NCBI GenBank assembly: GCA_023407175.1
Contig: JAEYMU010000010.1
Span: 1-59,028, forward strand
Reading direction: 5' to 3'
DNA: 59,028 bases
Origin: Bacillota bacterium
GTDB lineage: Bacteria > Bacillota_A > Clostridia > Lachnospirales > Lachnospiraceae
Positions 17,501 through 27,048 of this stretch are shown here, one piece after another. The position numbers were made by a program, and so were the translations under genes. Position 1 is the first letter of the stretch, and every line of letters starts with the position of its first letter. The notes below the pieces were generated by a model. The model saw nothing but the letters and a program-made list of their open reading frames with translations. It had not been told where the DNA came from and ran no database searches.

Positions 17501-20293
17501 GGAGTGACCTCAATTGGAGCATATTCGTTCGCACAGTACACGGTCCTAAGAAAGGTGAGCATCCCGGATACCGTAACGACAATCGGAGATTATGCATTTG
17601 CGCAGTGTACTGCTCTTACCGGTGTAACTCTTCCTGATTCGGTAGAAACCATCGGAGCAGGTGCGTTTGCCATGAGCGGGTTCACCAGTCTTCATGTCCC
17701 AGAGGGGGTTACAAGCATCGGCCCGGGAGCCTTCGCTTACTGCCCCAGCCTGACGGCATTTACCGTGGATGAGTTCAACACCTCCTATTCAGTGGAAGAG
17801 GGTATTTTATATAATAAGGATAAAACAGCTCTTGTGTCATATCCTGCGGGGAAGACCGAATCGTCCTTTATCGCGCCCGGTACAGTTACAGATATCGTAA
17901 GCGGGGCCTTTGCTTATGCCTCCAATCTTAACAGTATTCTCATTCCGGAGAGAGTGGAGACGATTGGTGAGGGTGCTTTCAGTGATTGTACGGGACTTAC
18001 CAGTATCCGTATTCCGGAAACTGTGTCTGAGCTGGGAGACTATGTATTTAATAAGTGTACAGGACTGACCTATGTAATATTTTCCGGAAGCACGCCTCCT
18101 ACAGTTGGGGCAGGTCTTTTTACTCTTTGTAATGGGCTTTCCGTCATTTATGTACCGGAGGGGAGTGTAACCGCTTACCAGGCGGTATTCAGTACCTATT
18201 CCGTAATTCCGTTATCCGATGCCGAAACTCCGGAAATTACCCATCAGCCCGTCAGCCAGACGATGATCGTGGGAGGAAGCGCAGCCCTTACGGTATCGGC
18301 AAGTGTGGAAAACGGAAACCTAAGCTACCAGTGGTACAGTAATATAATGGAAAGCACGTCAGGAGGAGCCGAGATCGAAGGAGCAACGCAGGCCAGCTAT
18401 ACTGTGCCGACCGAAGCTACCGGAACCTTGTACTATTATTGTGTTATTACGAATACGGATATAAGTGTAATGGGAAGCCAAACGACTTCCATTACGACAC
18501 AGGCAGCAGCTGTAACAGTAACAGAGGTCTCGAACTATACCGTGACAGTAGTTAACGGAAGCGGTAGCGGAAGCTATACCGAAAATACTACGGTGACCAT
18601 TACAGCCAATGCCGCTCCCTCCGGGCAGGTGTTTTCCCGGTGGACGGTAACCGGCAATGCGGTCCTTGCCGATCCCTATTCCTCAAGCACCGGCTTCACC
18701 ATGCCTGCCGGAGCGGTTACAGTTACTGCAGTGTATAGCACAGTTTACATACCGCCGGCCACAGGAGGCTCGGATACTTCGGGATCAGCAGACGATACGG
18801 ATAATTCCGATGGCTCCCAGCAGGCAGGAGATACCGGTAACAATACGATTACAATCGCAGAGACACTGGCAGGTATCCGGAATACACAGCTGATCACAGT
18901 GGAATCTGTCGGAGAAGCCTTTGACAGCTCCGTTGAGATCAGGTTAAGGGATGATCCGATTGCGGAAGAGGAGATACGTGCCGCAATCGACGCAGCCGTC
19001 CTGAATCTGGATGCGGAGAAGCTGCAGATATACCCGCTGGATATCAGCCTGTATCTGAAGGGAACAGATACGAAGGTACAGCCAAAGGAGGGCACATCGG
19101 TTGTAATTACCTGCCCGGTTCCGGAAGCCTTACTTTCGGATCAGGAGAATCTGGTGGTGGTAACGGTGCAAAACGGTGAGCTGCAGGTAATTCCTATTAC
19201 CCTGGTAACTATAGACGGTGTAACCTGCATCCGGTTTACCGTAACCCATTTTTCACCCTATGCCTTTGCAGCGGACAGCAGCAATGCACTGACACAATAC
19301 GCTGCGGGAGTGCTTGCCGCGCAGCAGATGAAGGTGAAGACACAGTTTACGGTATATGCGGGAGCCCGGACAAAGCTTAATATAGGGGATATTCCAAAGG
19401 AAGCGGCGGTAGAATACCATGTATGCACCCCCACCTATGCAAGCATTGACGGCGGAATGCTCTTTGCCAAGAAGGCCGGAAGTGCAATCATCATGGCCTC
19501 GGTCACCTATAAGGGAAAGACAACGGTATACACTGTCAAGGTAATCATAAAGAAGGCAAAAGCAGAAATCGCAGGAGATACAACGAAAGAATATGTCCAA
19601 TATTATAATGATATTTTTACTTATGACAAGATAAACTACCGAATCACCTCCCAGGCAACTGCAGCAAAGGAGGGAACGGTAGCTGTAGCCAATAACCAGA
19701 TCAACGGCAAGCTGCCGAAGAAGGTGGTTATTCCCGCAACTATCAAGATCAAGGGAAAGACCTACCGAGTAACCTCCATTGATGAAAGTGCCTTCTATAA
19801 CAGAAACAGCATTACCTCGGTAAGCATACCGGCGGGTGTTACGAAGATATCGCCCACTGCCTTTGTTTCCTGCGATAACTTAAAGCTCTTCAAGGTAGTA
19901 TCCGGCAATCGATACTATTCTGCCAGGAAGGGAATGCTGTTAAATAAGGCCGGAACGGTATTAATTGCATACCCTTCGGCAAGGGGAACCATAGAGCTTG
20001 ACAGCAGCATTACTGCCATAGGGGCTTATGCCTTCAGCGCCTGCAAGGACTTAACAGAGATAATTATACCGGAGACGGTAACGAGAATTGAGGGCTGTGC
20101 CTTCGCAGAATCTAAAGCACTTACGAAAGTTGTGTTCCGGGGAGATAAGGCACCGGCAGTTCCGTTCCCCTGCATCCTCGAGAACGTAAATGAGAGCTGT
20201 AATATCGTTGTACCGAAGGCCTCCTTAAGCAGATATCAGTATGTCCTTGCAAATGCGAGAATGCCTGAAAAAGCTGTAATTCAGGAAGAGTAA
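14540..20293 (+). CDS. Giant secreted BspA-type leucine-rich-repeat protein
   Basis: 1917 residues with a signal peptide (RRWKLWCGLLLFAGLMVLF ending AQAA) and AAGGAGG before the ATG. Six homologous modules begin near residues 31, 187, 370, 532, 763 and 947. Each opens with a GWTL..DG.L.I.SD.GM.DW header and continues with TpLRR/LRR_5 repeats (consensus L..V.IP.SV..IG.YAF..C). Beyond residue 1228 come an Ig-like domain, an InlB-type beta repeat (about 1330-1400), a beta domain (about 1438-1580) and a Big_2-like domain (about 1600-1670). A last LRR_5 block (about 1685-1900) ends the protein. No LPXTG, TM anchor, dockerin or SLH was seen, so it is probably secreted or loosely wall-bound. Adhesion is inferred. 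Confidence 0.85.
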   Translation: MKRRWKLWCGLLLFAGLMVLFHPGDAQAASGDGWTLSEDGVLIIENDTGMSDWTDHSWAYHHVKSVAIRSGVTAISPYAFWQCNELSSVDIDEGVQDIGEYAFGGWTNLKSITIPASVTFIGDNAFTYNSIEYIMFTGNTPPVFGEDILFNSIALANIYVPAGSVEAYKAALNLSSYESIISGYIAAGGWKLADTGMLFIESDAGMSNWANYGGDYRSDVTSVIIQSGVSAISPYAFSGCDNLTGVTIPVSVQTIGDYAFCQCGNLTGVTIPALVQTIGAYAFMECTNLTDVTIPASVQTIGGSAFLGSGLITATFAGVTPPVFGTYVFQDTDGTLTVIYVPYFSMDAYKAADNLPSFVTGAISARHIAAGTGWTLELDGSLIIESNTGMNNWFYAVSANTQYREYVTHINIKSGVTQIGESAFANCSGLMQVSIPNTVETIESGAFTSCTGLTTVILSASVETVGHNVFSGCTGLTTVIFLGSLPTSLGTGMFTDCSMLANIYVPASAVDAYKNAAELSGYADMISAGYIDAGNGWTLDSDYKLIIKSDSGMADWCSNGSTRNSSYVKTVKIQSGVTAVSAYAFNNCQALNSVSIPDSVTGIGAWAFGSCYDLTAISIPDAVTGIGAYAFTGCNHLENVSFGSMSRLETIGEGAFAGCFQLSGISLPASVTDIGNCVFMNCSDLTDISIGSLVETIGSSAFEGCTALQSVTFSSATPPSSIGINIFNNCNLLESIRVLAGSVGAYQQALGSYAWLVSDGPNIASGADWVLNSVGRLTIKSDGGMADWIQNGTDYHGDVTALEIQSEVTAIGDYAFSGCSQLTAISIPDTVMGIGNYAFSGCSQLTSISIPDMVAGIGSNAFNGCSSLTGISIGSFVEMIGDHAFGGCTVLFSVTFSGVTPPSFVGTDIFLNCELLECIYTPSGSMEAYQEVLAGYADLICDGPNINEGTDWVLYSNGRLVIRSDSGMADWQHYSWSEYVAALDIEPGVTSIGAYSFAQYTVLRKVSIPDTVTTIGDYAFAQCTALTGVTLPDSVETIGAGAFAMSGFTSLHVPEGVTSIGPGAFAYCPSLTAFTVDEFNTSYSVEEGILYNKDKTALVSYPAGKTESSFIAPGTVTDIVSGAFAYASNLNSILIPERVETIGEGAFSDCTGLTSIRIPETVSELGDYVFNKCTGLTYVIFSGSTPPTVGAGLFTLCNGLSVIYVPEGSVTAYQAVFSTYSVIPLSDAETPEITHQPVSQTMIVGGSAALTVSASVENGNLSYQWYSNIMESTSGGAEIEGATQASYTVPTEATGTLYYYCVITNTDISVMGSQTTSITTQAAAVTVTEVSNYTVTVVNGSGSGSYTENTTVTITANAAPSGQVFSRWTVTGNAVLADPYSSSTGFTMPAGAVTVTAVYSTVYIPPATGGSDTSGSADDTDNSDGSQQAGDTGNNTITIAETLAGIRNTQLITVESVGEAFDSSVEIRLRDDPIAEEEIRAAIDAAVLNLDAEKLQIYPLDISLYLKGTDTKVQPKEGTSVVITCPVPEALLSDQENLVVVTVQNGELQVIPITLVTIDGVTCIRFTVTHFSPYAFAADSSNALTQYAAGVLAAQQMKVKTQFTVYAGARTKLNIGDIPKEAAVEYHVCTPTYASIDGGMLFAKKAGSAIIMASVTYKGKTTVYTVKVIIKKAKAEIAGDTTKEYVQYYNDIFTYDKINYRITSQATAAKEGTVAVANNQINGKLPKKVVIPATIKIKGKTYRVTSIDESAFYNRNSITSVSIPAGVTKISPTAFVSCDNLKLFKVVSGNRYYSARKGMLLNKAGTVLIAYPSARGTIELDSSITAIGAYAFSACKDLTEIIIPETVTRIEGCAFAESKALTKVVFRGDKAPAVPFPCILENVNESCNIVVPKASLSRYQYVLANARMPEKAVIQEE

Positions 20294-20341
20294 GTTCATT
20301 TCAAAAAGGAATATAAAATTTATAATTCTGTATCAATATTA

Positions 20342-20401
20342 GTAAAGCAGCCTCCCAGTGAGATCGGATCGAAACAATCTCATCAGGAGGCTGCTTTTTT
20401 A
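20342..20401. terminator. Strong, probably bidirectional terminator
   Basis: AAGCAGCCTCC followed by GTGAGAT pairs with ATCTCATC-GGAGGCTGCTT, ending in TTTTTT. It separates the LRR gene from the convergent small gene and can serve both. Confidence 0.8.
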
Positions 20402-20638
20402 TACGGCACCTAATAAAACCAAGGCTCTTTTATAAAGCGGGTCAAACTCGCAGCCGCAGCTTCCGCATTCGCTGTCCGCTTTTTCAACTGCGGTAATCAG
20501 CTCCGAGGTAGCTGCAGCGGATGCTTCTCCATTCGTACAGGCATCTAACCATACTTTGGAGGGCATATCAATGACATCCCAACCGGACTCCGCAAATTTA
20601 GAGATAATCTTCGTTAATTCATCGTCTTGCTTTATCAT
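20399..20638 (-). CDS. Small protein of unknown function with CGSCGCEFD motif
   Basis: 79 residues, no signal or TM. The N-terminal half is amphipathic (DDELTKIISKFAESGWDVIDMPSKVW). The C-terminal half carries a Cys cluster CGSCGCEFDPLYKRAL that could bind a metal or form a disulfide. GGGAGG precedes the ATG. I do not recognise the family. It is convergent with the LRR gene and shares its terminator. Confidence 0.55.
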   Translation of the reverse strand: MIKQDDELTKIISKFAESGWDVIDMPSKVWLDACTNGEASAAATSELITAVEKADSECGSCGCEFDPLYKRALVLLGAV

Positions 20639-20910
20639 ATAAAGCCTCCCTAATAATTGTTTTTTCTTTTAGAATATCATATAAATGGTAAAAAATAAAC
20701 TTAATTTTACAATTGATTTATCTTGGAATACCACACTGAAATGCAATCTGTTTTACATTCATAGCCTACACACCTTATCTTAAATGAGGTTGTGTATAAA
20801 TAGGAGTAGTTTTCCCGGAGCAATAAATAATTTTCATTTGTCTTTCTAAACATATGGTGCTATAATTGCCTTGATTTTAAGGCGACTATATTAAAGACAG
20901 GTGTATTACA

Positions 20911-22476
20911 ATGCAAACAAAGGTATATGGGTTATTATCGAATTTTAATCAGATAAAATGGAGGATTGCCCTCAAGGGCTTAATCATAGGGTTAGTGGCC
21001 GGCTTACTCACGGTGCTTTACCGGATCGGTATTGAGTACGGAACTTCAATGGCACTGAAGATATACAGTTATCTGAAGCTGCATCCTTTTTTCATCATTC
21101 TATGGATTATCATTATTGCCATAGCCGGGCTTATCATAGGATGGCTTGTCAAGCTGGAGCCCATGGCAGCAGGCAGCGGTATTCCCCAAACAGAAGGAGT
21201 ATTGTTATATGGGCTGAAAATGAAATGGTACTCCATTCTGATTGTTCGTTACGTGGGTGGGTTGCTGTGTTCTGTATTTGGCTTATCCTTGGGAAGGGAG
21301 GGCCCGTCCATACAGATTGGAGCAGCTGGTGCACAATTAGTATCAAAGCATTGTGCCAAGAGCCATATCGAAGAGAATTATCTGATTACCGGCGGTGCTG
21401 CGGCCGGACTTTCGGCGGCGTTTAATGCTCCGCTGTCCGGTATCGTGTTTGCGTTGGAGGAGGTACATCGAAGCTTTTCACCGCTGATATTAATAGCCGC
21501 TACCACCGCATCCCTTACCGCGGATCTGGTATCGAAGAACTTTTTTGGCCTTAAGCCGGTGCTGCATTTTACAGCGACCCCTCAGTTACCGATTCATTTA
21601 TATATATGGCTGCTGCCGTTAGGTATGATAGCAGGCACGGTGGGAACGTTAATGAATAAATCCCTCCTTGGCTTGCAGACGCTTTATAGCAGGCTTCCGG
21701 TCCTATTAAGACCTTGTGCTGCGTTAGCAATTGCGTTACCCTGCGGTATTTTCATACCGGAGGTTCTGGGAGGCGGACAGGATCTGATTAGAATAGCGGA
21801 AAATGCCAGTAAAGGAATTGTTATACTGCTTTTATTACTCGTTGTTAAAATGGTTTTCACAGGTACGAGCTTTGGCAGCGGGGTACCGGGAGGGATTTTC
21901 CTTCCGATTTTATCTGTTGGGGCATTATCCGGCAGTGTCCTTGGAAGTATGGCGGTACATGCCGGTTTACCAGATCAGTATATCGCAGATTTTGCAGTGT
22001 GTGCCATGGCAGGAGTTTTATCAGCTTCCGTAAAGGCACCTGTAACCAGTATTTTGCTTACAGCTGAAATGTCAGGGTCTTTAGTTCATATGCTGCCGGT
22101 GGCAGCCTGTTCCTTTATCGCCCTTCTGGTATCGGATTTATTAAAAACCAAACCGATTTATGAAGCCTTATTAGAGCGGTTTGTTGAAAACAATGAAAGT
22201 AAAATGACAATTGAGGAAAAGGGCGGTCTGCACGAATTCCCGGTAGAGCTGGGAAGCCTCATATGCGGAAAAAAGATCAGCGACATTGACTGGCCGGAGG
22301 GAAGCCTGATTGTAGGGATTCGCAGAGGAGCAAGGGAGCTTATACCAAAGGGGAATTCTATGATCCTGCCAGGTGATTACATCGTAATATTGTCACCGGA
22401 GGGACAGGACACAGAGGTTCGCAGGCATTTTGAGAATTTCTGCTATGCGGTGCAGGACCAAGTTCACAAGCCTTGA
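20911..22476 (+). CDS. ClC-type H+/Cl- antiporter with RCK_C domain
   Basis: 521 residues, ten or more TM segments. Family signatures: GSGIPQTEG (near 92), GREGPSIQIG (near 130, with the gating Glu), and GSGVPGGIFLPIL (near 325). The second Glu in FALEEVHRSF corresponds to the proton-path glutamate, which favours an antiporter over a channel. The C-terminal 80 residues (about 435-515) are a TrkA-C/RCK_C regulatory domain (GSLICGKKISDIDWPEGSLIVGI). It exchanges chloride for protons, and possibly fluoride by family breadth. It is monocistronic; the ribosome binding site is weak (CAGGTG). Confidence 0.9.
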   Translation: MQTKVYGLLSNFNQIKWRIALKGLIIGLVAGLLTVLYRIGIEYGTSMALKIYSYLKLHPFFIILWIIIIAIAGLIIGWLVKLEPMAAGSGIPQTEGVLLYGLKMKWYSILIVRYVGGLLCSVFGLSLGREGPSIQIGAAGAQLVSKHCAKSHIEENYLITGGAAAGLSAAFNAPLSGIVFALEEVHRSFSPLILIAATTASLTADLVSKNFFGLKPVLHFTATPQLPIHLYIWLLPLGMIAGTVGTLMNKSLLGLQTLYSRLPVLLRPCAALAIALPCGIFIPEVLGGGQDLIRIAENASKGIVILLLLLVVKMVFTGTSFGSGVPGGIFLPILSVGALSGSVLGSMAVHAGLPDQYIADFAVCAMAGVLSASVKAPVTSILLTAEMSGSLVHMLPVAACSFIALLVSDLLKTKPIYEALLERFVENNESKMTIEEKGGLHEFPVELGSLICGKKISDIDWPEGSLIVGIRRGARELIPKGNSMILPGDYIVILSPEGQDTEVRRHFENFCYAVQDQVHKP

Positions 22477-22821
22477 ACAGCAGCAATATAATCCATCAAG
22501 GTCAGGAGCAGCTGTTGGTATTGTAAGGCCGGGCATTGTCCGGAGCCAAAGCCTAAGCAATATCAACAGCAATATCCAAAATACAATTCTGTCCATACTT
22601 GATTAAAATTAATATCGTCGAGAAATTTTCAAATTCTTCAAATTCCTTTTTTCTTTGAAATTATTTCCTCCCATCAATAACTGAATAATAATTTGAATAT
22701 TACAAAAAATAGGTAATATTTTCTATTATTGTAAAAATTGACTGTAAAATTTTACAAAATATGATATAATTTACAGCGGGGAGTTGCATTTATTTTATAA
22801 TCAAAGTGGGGAGGAGTTATA
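22477..22821 (+). promoter_or_regulatory. Intergenic region with ECF-gene promoter and palindrome
   Basis: 345 bp without a gene. The first 140 bp show nothing I can support. Toward the ECF gene, TTGACT (22738-22743) and TATGAT (22760-22765) with a 16-bp spacer form a promoter. A perfect 14-bp palindrome TGTAAAATTTTACA (22743-22756) sits in the spacer. Its position would let a bound protein block transcription. Confidence 0.45.
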
Positions 22822-23367
22822 TTGCTGCAGATCGATTTATCTAAATTTAAAACAGAAGATGAAAGAAATGCTTTTGCCGAATTATATCAGCGTTATGAGA
22901 CGGGGATGTATAATATCGCATATAGCATTTTACATGACCGGTTCCTGGCAGAGGACGCAGTTAATGATGCTTTTATTAAATTAATAAAATATGTGCCTAA
23001 GATTTATGATTTGGAGAGCCACAAAACAAAAGCTTTTATAGCGATAATTGTGAAGAGTACGGCGATCGATATTTACCGCAAGCGTAAAAAGCAATATGAA
23101 TATGAAGTGGAGGAGCCAAGCGAGGTAAAGGGCGACGATATAATGCTTCTCGAGCATATTATTGCGGATGAGGATTATAATGAATTAATGATAAACCTAA
23201 AAAAATTAAAAAAGGAATATCAGGAAATTATATTGCTAAAATATAAATACGGATTGTCCAATATAGAAATCAGTAAGCTGCTGAGGATATCTGAAAGTGC
23301 TGTCCGCCAGCATATTTGCCGTGCAAAAAAGGCAGTAAAGAAAATATTAGAGGAGAAAGAAAATTGA
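22822..23367 (+). CDS. ECF RNA polymerase sigma factor
   Basis: 181 residues, sigma-70 region 2 (FAELYQRYETGMYNIAYSIL, DRFLAEDAVNDAFIKLIKY) and region 4 (LLKYKYGLSNIEISKLLRISESAVRQHICRAKKAV). It begins with TTG behind GGGGAGGAG. The next gene overlaps its stop by four bases and encodes a small membrane protein, the usual place for an anti-sigma factor. The cellulase operon lies immediately downstream after a hairpin; control of it is possible but not shown. Confidence 0.85.
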   Translation: MLQIDLSKFKTEDERNAFAELYQRYETGMYNIAYSILHDRFLAEDAVNDAFIKLIKYVPKIYDLESHKTKAFIAIIVKSTAIDIYRKRKKQYEYEVEEPSEVKGDDIMLLEHIIADEDYNELMINLKKLKKEYQEIILLKYKYGLSNIEISKLLRISESAVRQHICRAKKAVKKILEEKEN

Positions 23368-23615
23368 AAAAAACGAATACGTTACAGGATGCTTTACTTG
23401 AAGTCGCTGAAGAATACGAGCAGAAGCTGGCAGCTGAATTAGATAACCATGCTATGCCCCATCATAATTTTACCCGCAGATATCAAAGGAGAAAACGTAT
23501 TATTCTTCAAAGACACTACAAACATAACTACTTTACTTTATCCGAATGGAAGGTTTTGGCTTTTGTTATTTTGCTGATTGTAATCATGGCTTCCGGCATA
23601 AGATATTTTGAATAA
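23364..23615 (+). CDS. Small single-TM protein, possible anti-sigma partner
   Basis: 83 residues starting at a TTG that overlaps the sigma stop (TTGA), with AGGAG eight bases upstream. The cytoplasmic part (about 1-55) is charged and His/Arg-rich (QDALLEVAEEYEQKL, then RRYQRRKR). One TM helix (about 60-80, WKVLAFVILLIVIMASGI) ends the protein, leaving almost nothing outside. Coupling and topology suggest a membrane tether or anti-sigma factor for the ECF protein, but there is no zinc-finger or RsgI-like domain. Confidence 0.6.
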   Translation: MKKTNTLQDALLEVAEEYEQKLAAELDNHAMPHHNFTRRYQRRKRIILQRHYKHNYFTLSEWKVLAFVILLIVIMASGIRYFE

Positions 23616-23670
23616 TAAAAACAACGATTGAATAACAATAATTTACAAAATATGAAAAATAGTGTCACAT

Positions 23671-23724
23671 ACCCATCCGAGTTTTCGTTATATTTAATGA
23701 AAAATAACTTTGGATGGGTTTTTC
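23671..23724 (+). terminator. Terminator after the ECF pair
   Basis: ACCCATCC (23671-23678) pairs with GGATGGGT (23712-23719) across a partly self-complementary AT loop, followed by T5. Confidence 0.65.
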
Positions 23725-23772
23725 TATGGTCAAAATTACCAATAGGTATTACATAAAATCAGTGTTCTATTA

Positions 23773-23863
23773 ATCCCGGGTAATGGTTATCTTACTGAAA
23801 CTTGTAAGGGAAGGAGGGGAGATTGGGATTGCAGCGGTAAGAAGGCCATTTATCCCGGGTAAT
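23773..23863 (+). promoter_or_regulatory. Twin ATCCCGGGTAAT boxes before the cellulase operon
   Basis: Identical 12-mers ATCCCGGGTAAT at 23773-23784 and 23852-23863, 79 bp apart, in the 300-bp leader of the GH48 gene. The core TTA-N-CCCGGGTAA is nearly palindromic, as expected for a LacI-type or other dimeric regulator of the cellulases. No such motif was noticed elsewhere in the window. The -10/-35 positions are uncertain. Confidence 0.5.
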
Positions 23864-23923
23864 TATAAGATAAATGTAACCGGAGTGAGTAAATGATCAG
23901 AAATATTAATAAGGAGGGAATTT

Positions 23924-26900
23924 ATGGAACAGGAAATCAAAGTTGGCTTCAAAAGATGGACAAGGGTCATCATAACAGCAGTATTAATACTTGGATTGAT
24001 TTCCGCAGCATTGATATCATTTATATTTACTACAGCATTCAAGGCAAGTACGGCAACTGCAGCAATAACCACAACGGACACTTATCAAAACCGTTTTCTG
24101 GAATTGTGGAGTGATATTCACGATTCATCCAATGGGTATTTCAGTGAGCAGGGAGTACCCTACCATTCGGTTGAAACGCTTATCGTAGAGGCTCCGGATT
24201 ACGGGCATGTAACGACAAGTGAAGCCTTTAGCTATTATATGTGGCTGGAGGCAATGTACGGTAAGTTCACCGGAGACTTTTCCAGCTATAAGACTGCCTG
24301 GGATAAGGCAGAAGCCTATATCATTCCTTCTGCACAGGACCAGCCGAATTCCAGTATGAGTCAATATAATGCCAGCAAGCCGGCTACTTATGCACCGGAA
24401 TGGGAGTTACCCAGCTTATATCCATCCCAGCTAAACTCCAGTGCCGCAGTAGGTGTTGACCCGATCAGCAGTGATTTGGTATCTACCTATGGAACCTCTA
24501 CGATATACGGCATGCATTGGCTGTTGGATGTGGATAACTGGTATGGCTTTGGCAGCAGAGGGGATGGCATAACAAAGCCTTCGTATATCAACACCTTTCA
24601 GCGTGGAAAACAGGAATCAACCTGGGAGACTATACCACAGCCCTGTTGGGATACTAAGACCTTTGGCGGTACCAATGGGTATCTTGATCTTTTTGTTGGT
24701 GACAGCAGTTACGCAACGCAGTTTAAATACACGGATGCCCCCGATGCCGATGCACGTGCGGTTCAGGCAAGCTACTGGGCAGATGAGTGGGCAGATGAAA
24801 TAGGCGTTGACCTTGGAACCTATAATGCGAAAGCAAGTAAGATGGGAGATTATTTAAGATATGCCATGTTTGATAAATACTTCCGTAAAATAGGTTCTCC
24901 GAGTGTAGCCGGTACCGGGTATGATTCGGCTCACTATCTTATGTCCTGGTATTATGCATGGGGCGGTGGTATCAGCTCAAGCTGGGCATGGAAAATTGGC
25001 AGCAGCCATAACCATTTTGGCTATCAGAATCCAATGGCCGCCTGGATTTTATCCACGGATGACGAATTTAAGCCTCTATCCCAGAATGGTGCAACTGATT
25101 GGGCAACAAGCTTAACCAGGCAGCTGGAATTCTATCAGTGGCTTCAGTCGTCAGAGGGTGCCATTGCCGGTGGTGCCAGCAATTCCAATAACGGAAGATA
25201 TGAAGCCTGGCCTTCAGGAACATCAACCTTCTATGGTATGGGTTATGAAGAAAATCCTGTTTATGCAGATCCCGGCAGCAATACCTGGTTTGGCTTCCAG
25301 GCCTGGTCAATGCAGCGTGTAGCAGAATATTATTATAAAACCAATGATACCAGAGCAAAGAGCTTACTCGATAAATGGGTAACCTGGGTGAAATCTGTTG
25401 TTGTGTTAAACAGCAACGGAACATTTTCCGTACCAAGTACCATTGACTGGACCGGCCAGCCAGATACCTGGACCGGAACCTATACCGGTAACAGCAATCT
25501 TCATGTTATAGTTGTAAATTCAGGAACAGACCTTGGAGTAACAGCCTCCCTTGCCAATACCTTATTATATTATAGCAAGGCGTCCGGCGATGATGCCTCC
25601 AGAGTGCTTGCGAAGGAATTACTTGACCGTATGTGGACCTTATACAGGGATGATAAAGGACTTGCAGCACCGGAATCAAGAAGCGATTATTCCCGTTTCT
25701 TTGAGCAGGAAATATATGTACCTGCCGGTTGGACAGGAACCATGCCCAACGGAGATGTGATAGAACCAGGTGTTACCTTCCTGGAGCTTCGTACAAAATA
25801 TTTACAGGACCCGGATTATCAGAAGGTTCTTACAGCCTATAACAGCGGAGAGGCTCCCGTATTTTATTATCACCGCTTCTGGGCACAATGTGATATTGCA
25901 ATAGCAAATGGTGTATACTCCATACTTTTTGGTTCGGGCTCCGAGCCGGTAAGTAATTCGACGATTGCACCTGTAACGGCTTCCTTTGATAAAAATACTG
26001 CAAATCAGGCAAATATAGCTGTCACAATGACCTTGAATGGTAACAGCTTAACCGGTATTAAGAATGGAAGTACCTATCTGACAGAGGGTACGGACTATAC
26101 GGTAAGCAATAATATTGTGACATTAGTCAAGGCTTATTTTGCAGCGAAAGCAACGGGTATACTGACACTTACCTTTGATTTTGATAAGGGTGTGGATCCG
26201 ACGCTGGCAGTAACCATCACAGATACTACGCCAAGCGGCTCCATTACTCCGACCTCTGCCACCTTTGATAAGAATCCGGCAAATCAGGCGGCGGTGGCGG
26301 TTACACTGACTTTGTCAGGCCATACCTTGAACGCAATTACTCTGGGAGGTCAGGCATTGAACCTGGGTACAAATTATACCATATCCGGGAACACAATTAC
26401 CTTATTGGCAAGTTACCTCGCTACCTTAGCGACAGGCCCCTATAGTGTTGTGTTTGATCTTAGCGCAGGAACGGATCCGGTATTGGCATTAACAGTAACC
26501 GATTCGTCTGTAGCTCCCGGAAGTATTAAGGTACAGATGTTTAATGCCGGAACCTCGGCACAAACCAACGGTATCATGCCAAGATTTAAGCTTTATAATA
26601 CCGGTACAACTGCAATCACTCTTTCCGATGTCAAGATCAGATATTATTATACGATTGACGGAGAAAAGGCACAGAATTTCTGGTGCGACTGGTCCCATGT
26701 GGGAAGCAGCAATGTAACCGGAACCTTTGTAAAAATGGGTACTGCTAAAACTGGAGCGGATTATTACCTGGAAATCAGCTTTACAAGCGGAGCAGGTACG
26801 TTGGCTGCCGGTCAGTCCATCGAAGTACAGGCAAGATTTTCTAAATCAGATTGGACAAACTATACCCAGACAGGAGATTATTCATTTTCATCCTCCAACA

Positions 26901-26971
26901 GTAATTATGTGGATTGGTCCTATGCTACAGGATACATATCCAATAGTTTAAAATGGGGTATTGAACCATAA
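23924..26971 (+). CDS. GH48 reducing-end cellobiohydrolase with X2-X2-CBM3
   Basis: 1015 residues. A signal/TM region (about 1-46) is followed by a GH48 catalytic domain (about 50-678). The proton-donor Glu is at residue 100 in [18 protein letters not shown], with further family blocks [17 protein letters not shown] and YYAWGGG. Two X2 Ig-like modules (about 680-765 and 769-860) and a CBM3 (about 865-1015, ending WGIEP) follow. It releases cellobiose processively from the reducing ends of crystalline cellulose. There is no dockerin, so it is a free enzyme. AGGAGGG precedes the ATG. It shares an operon with the GH9 enzyme 77 bp downstream. The arrangement matches the GH48/GH9 pair known in L. 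phytofermentans. Confidence 0.95.
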   Translation: MEQEIKVGFKRWTRVIITAVLILGLISAALISFIFTTAFKASTATAAITTTDTYQNRFLELWSDIHDSSNGYFSEQGVPYHSVETLIVEAPDYGHVTTSEAFSYYMWLEAMYGKFTGDFSSYKTAWDKAEAYIIPSAQDQPNSSMSQYNASKPATYAPEWELPSLYPSQLNSSAAVGVDPISSDLVSTYGTSTIYGMHWLLDVDNWYGFGSRGDGITKPSYINTFQRGKQESTWETIPQPCWDTKTFGGTNGYLDLFVGDSSYATQFKYTDAPDADARAVQASYWADEWADEIGVDLGTYNAKASKMGDYLRYAMFDKYFRKIGSPSVAGTGYDSAHYLMSWYYAWGGGISSSWAWKIGSSHNHFGYQNPMAAWILSTDDEFKPLSQNGATDWATSLTRQLEFYQWLQSSEGAIAGGASNSNNGRYEAWPSGTSTFYGMGYEENPVYADPGSNTWFGFQAWSMQRVAEYYYKTNDTRAKSLLDKWVTWVKSVVVLNSNGTFSVPSTIDWTGQPDTWTGTYTGNSNLHVIVVNSGTDLGVTASLANTLLYYSKASGDDASRVLAKELLDRMWTLYRDDKGLAAPESRSDYSRFFEQEIYVPAGWTGTMPNGDVIEPGVTFLELRTKYLQDPDYQKVLTAYNSGEAPVFYYHRFWAQCDIAIANGVYSILFGSGSEPVSNSTIAPVTASFDKNTANQANIAVTMTLNGNSLTGIKNGSTYLTEGTDYTVSNNIVTLVKAYFAAKATGILTLTFDFDKGVDPTLAVTITDTTPSGSITPTSATFDKNPANQAAVAVTLTLSGHTLNAITLGGQALNLGTNYTISGNTITLLASYLATLATGPYSVVFDLSAGTDPVLALTVTDSSVAPGSIKVQMFNAGTSAQTNGIMPRFKLYNTGTTAITLSDVKIRYYYTIDGEKAQNFWCDWSHVGSSNVTGTFVKMGTAKTGADYYLEISFTSGAGTLAAGQSIEVQARFSKSDWTNYTQTGDYSFSSSNSNYVDWSYATGYISNSLKWGIEP

Positions 26972-27048
26972 GCATAATTAAAAACGAAGGTTTGATTTAT
27001 GACAGGAGAGCGTATTTGATAATTCTTTGAGAAAGTGGAGGTAGGGTT

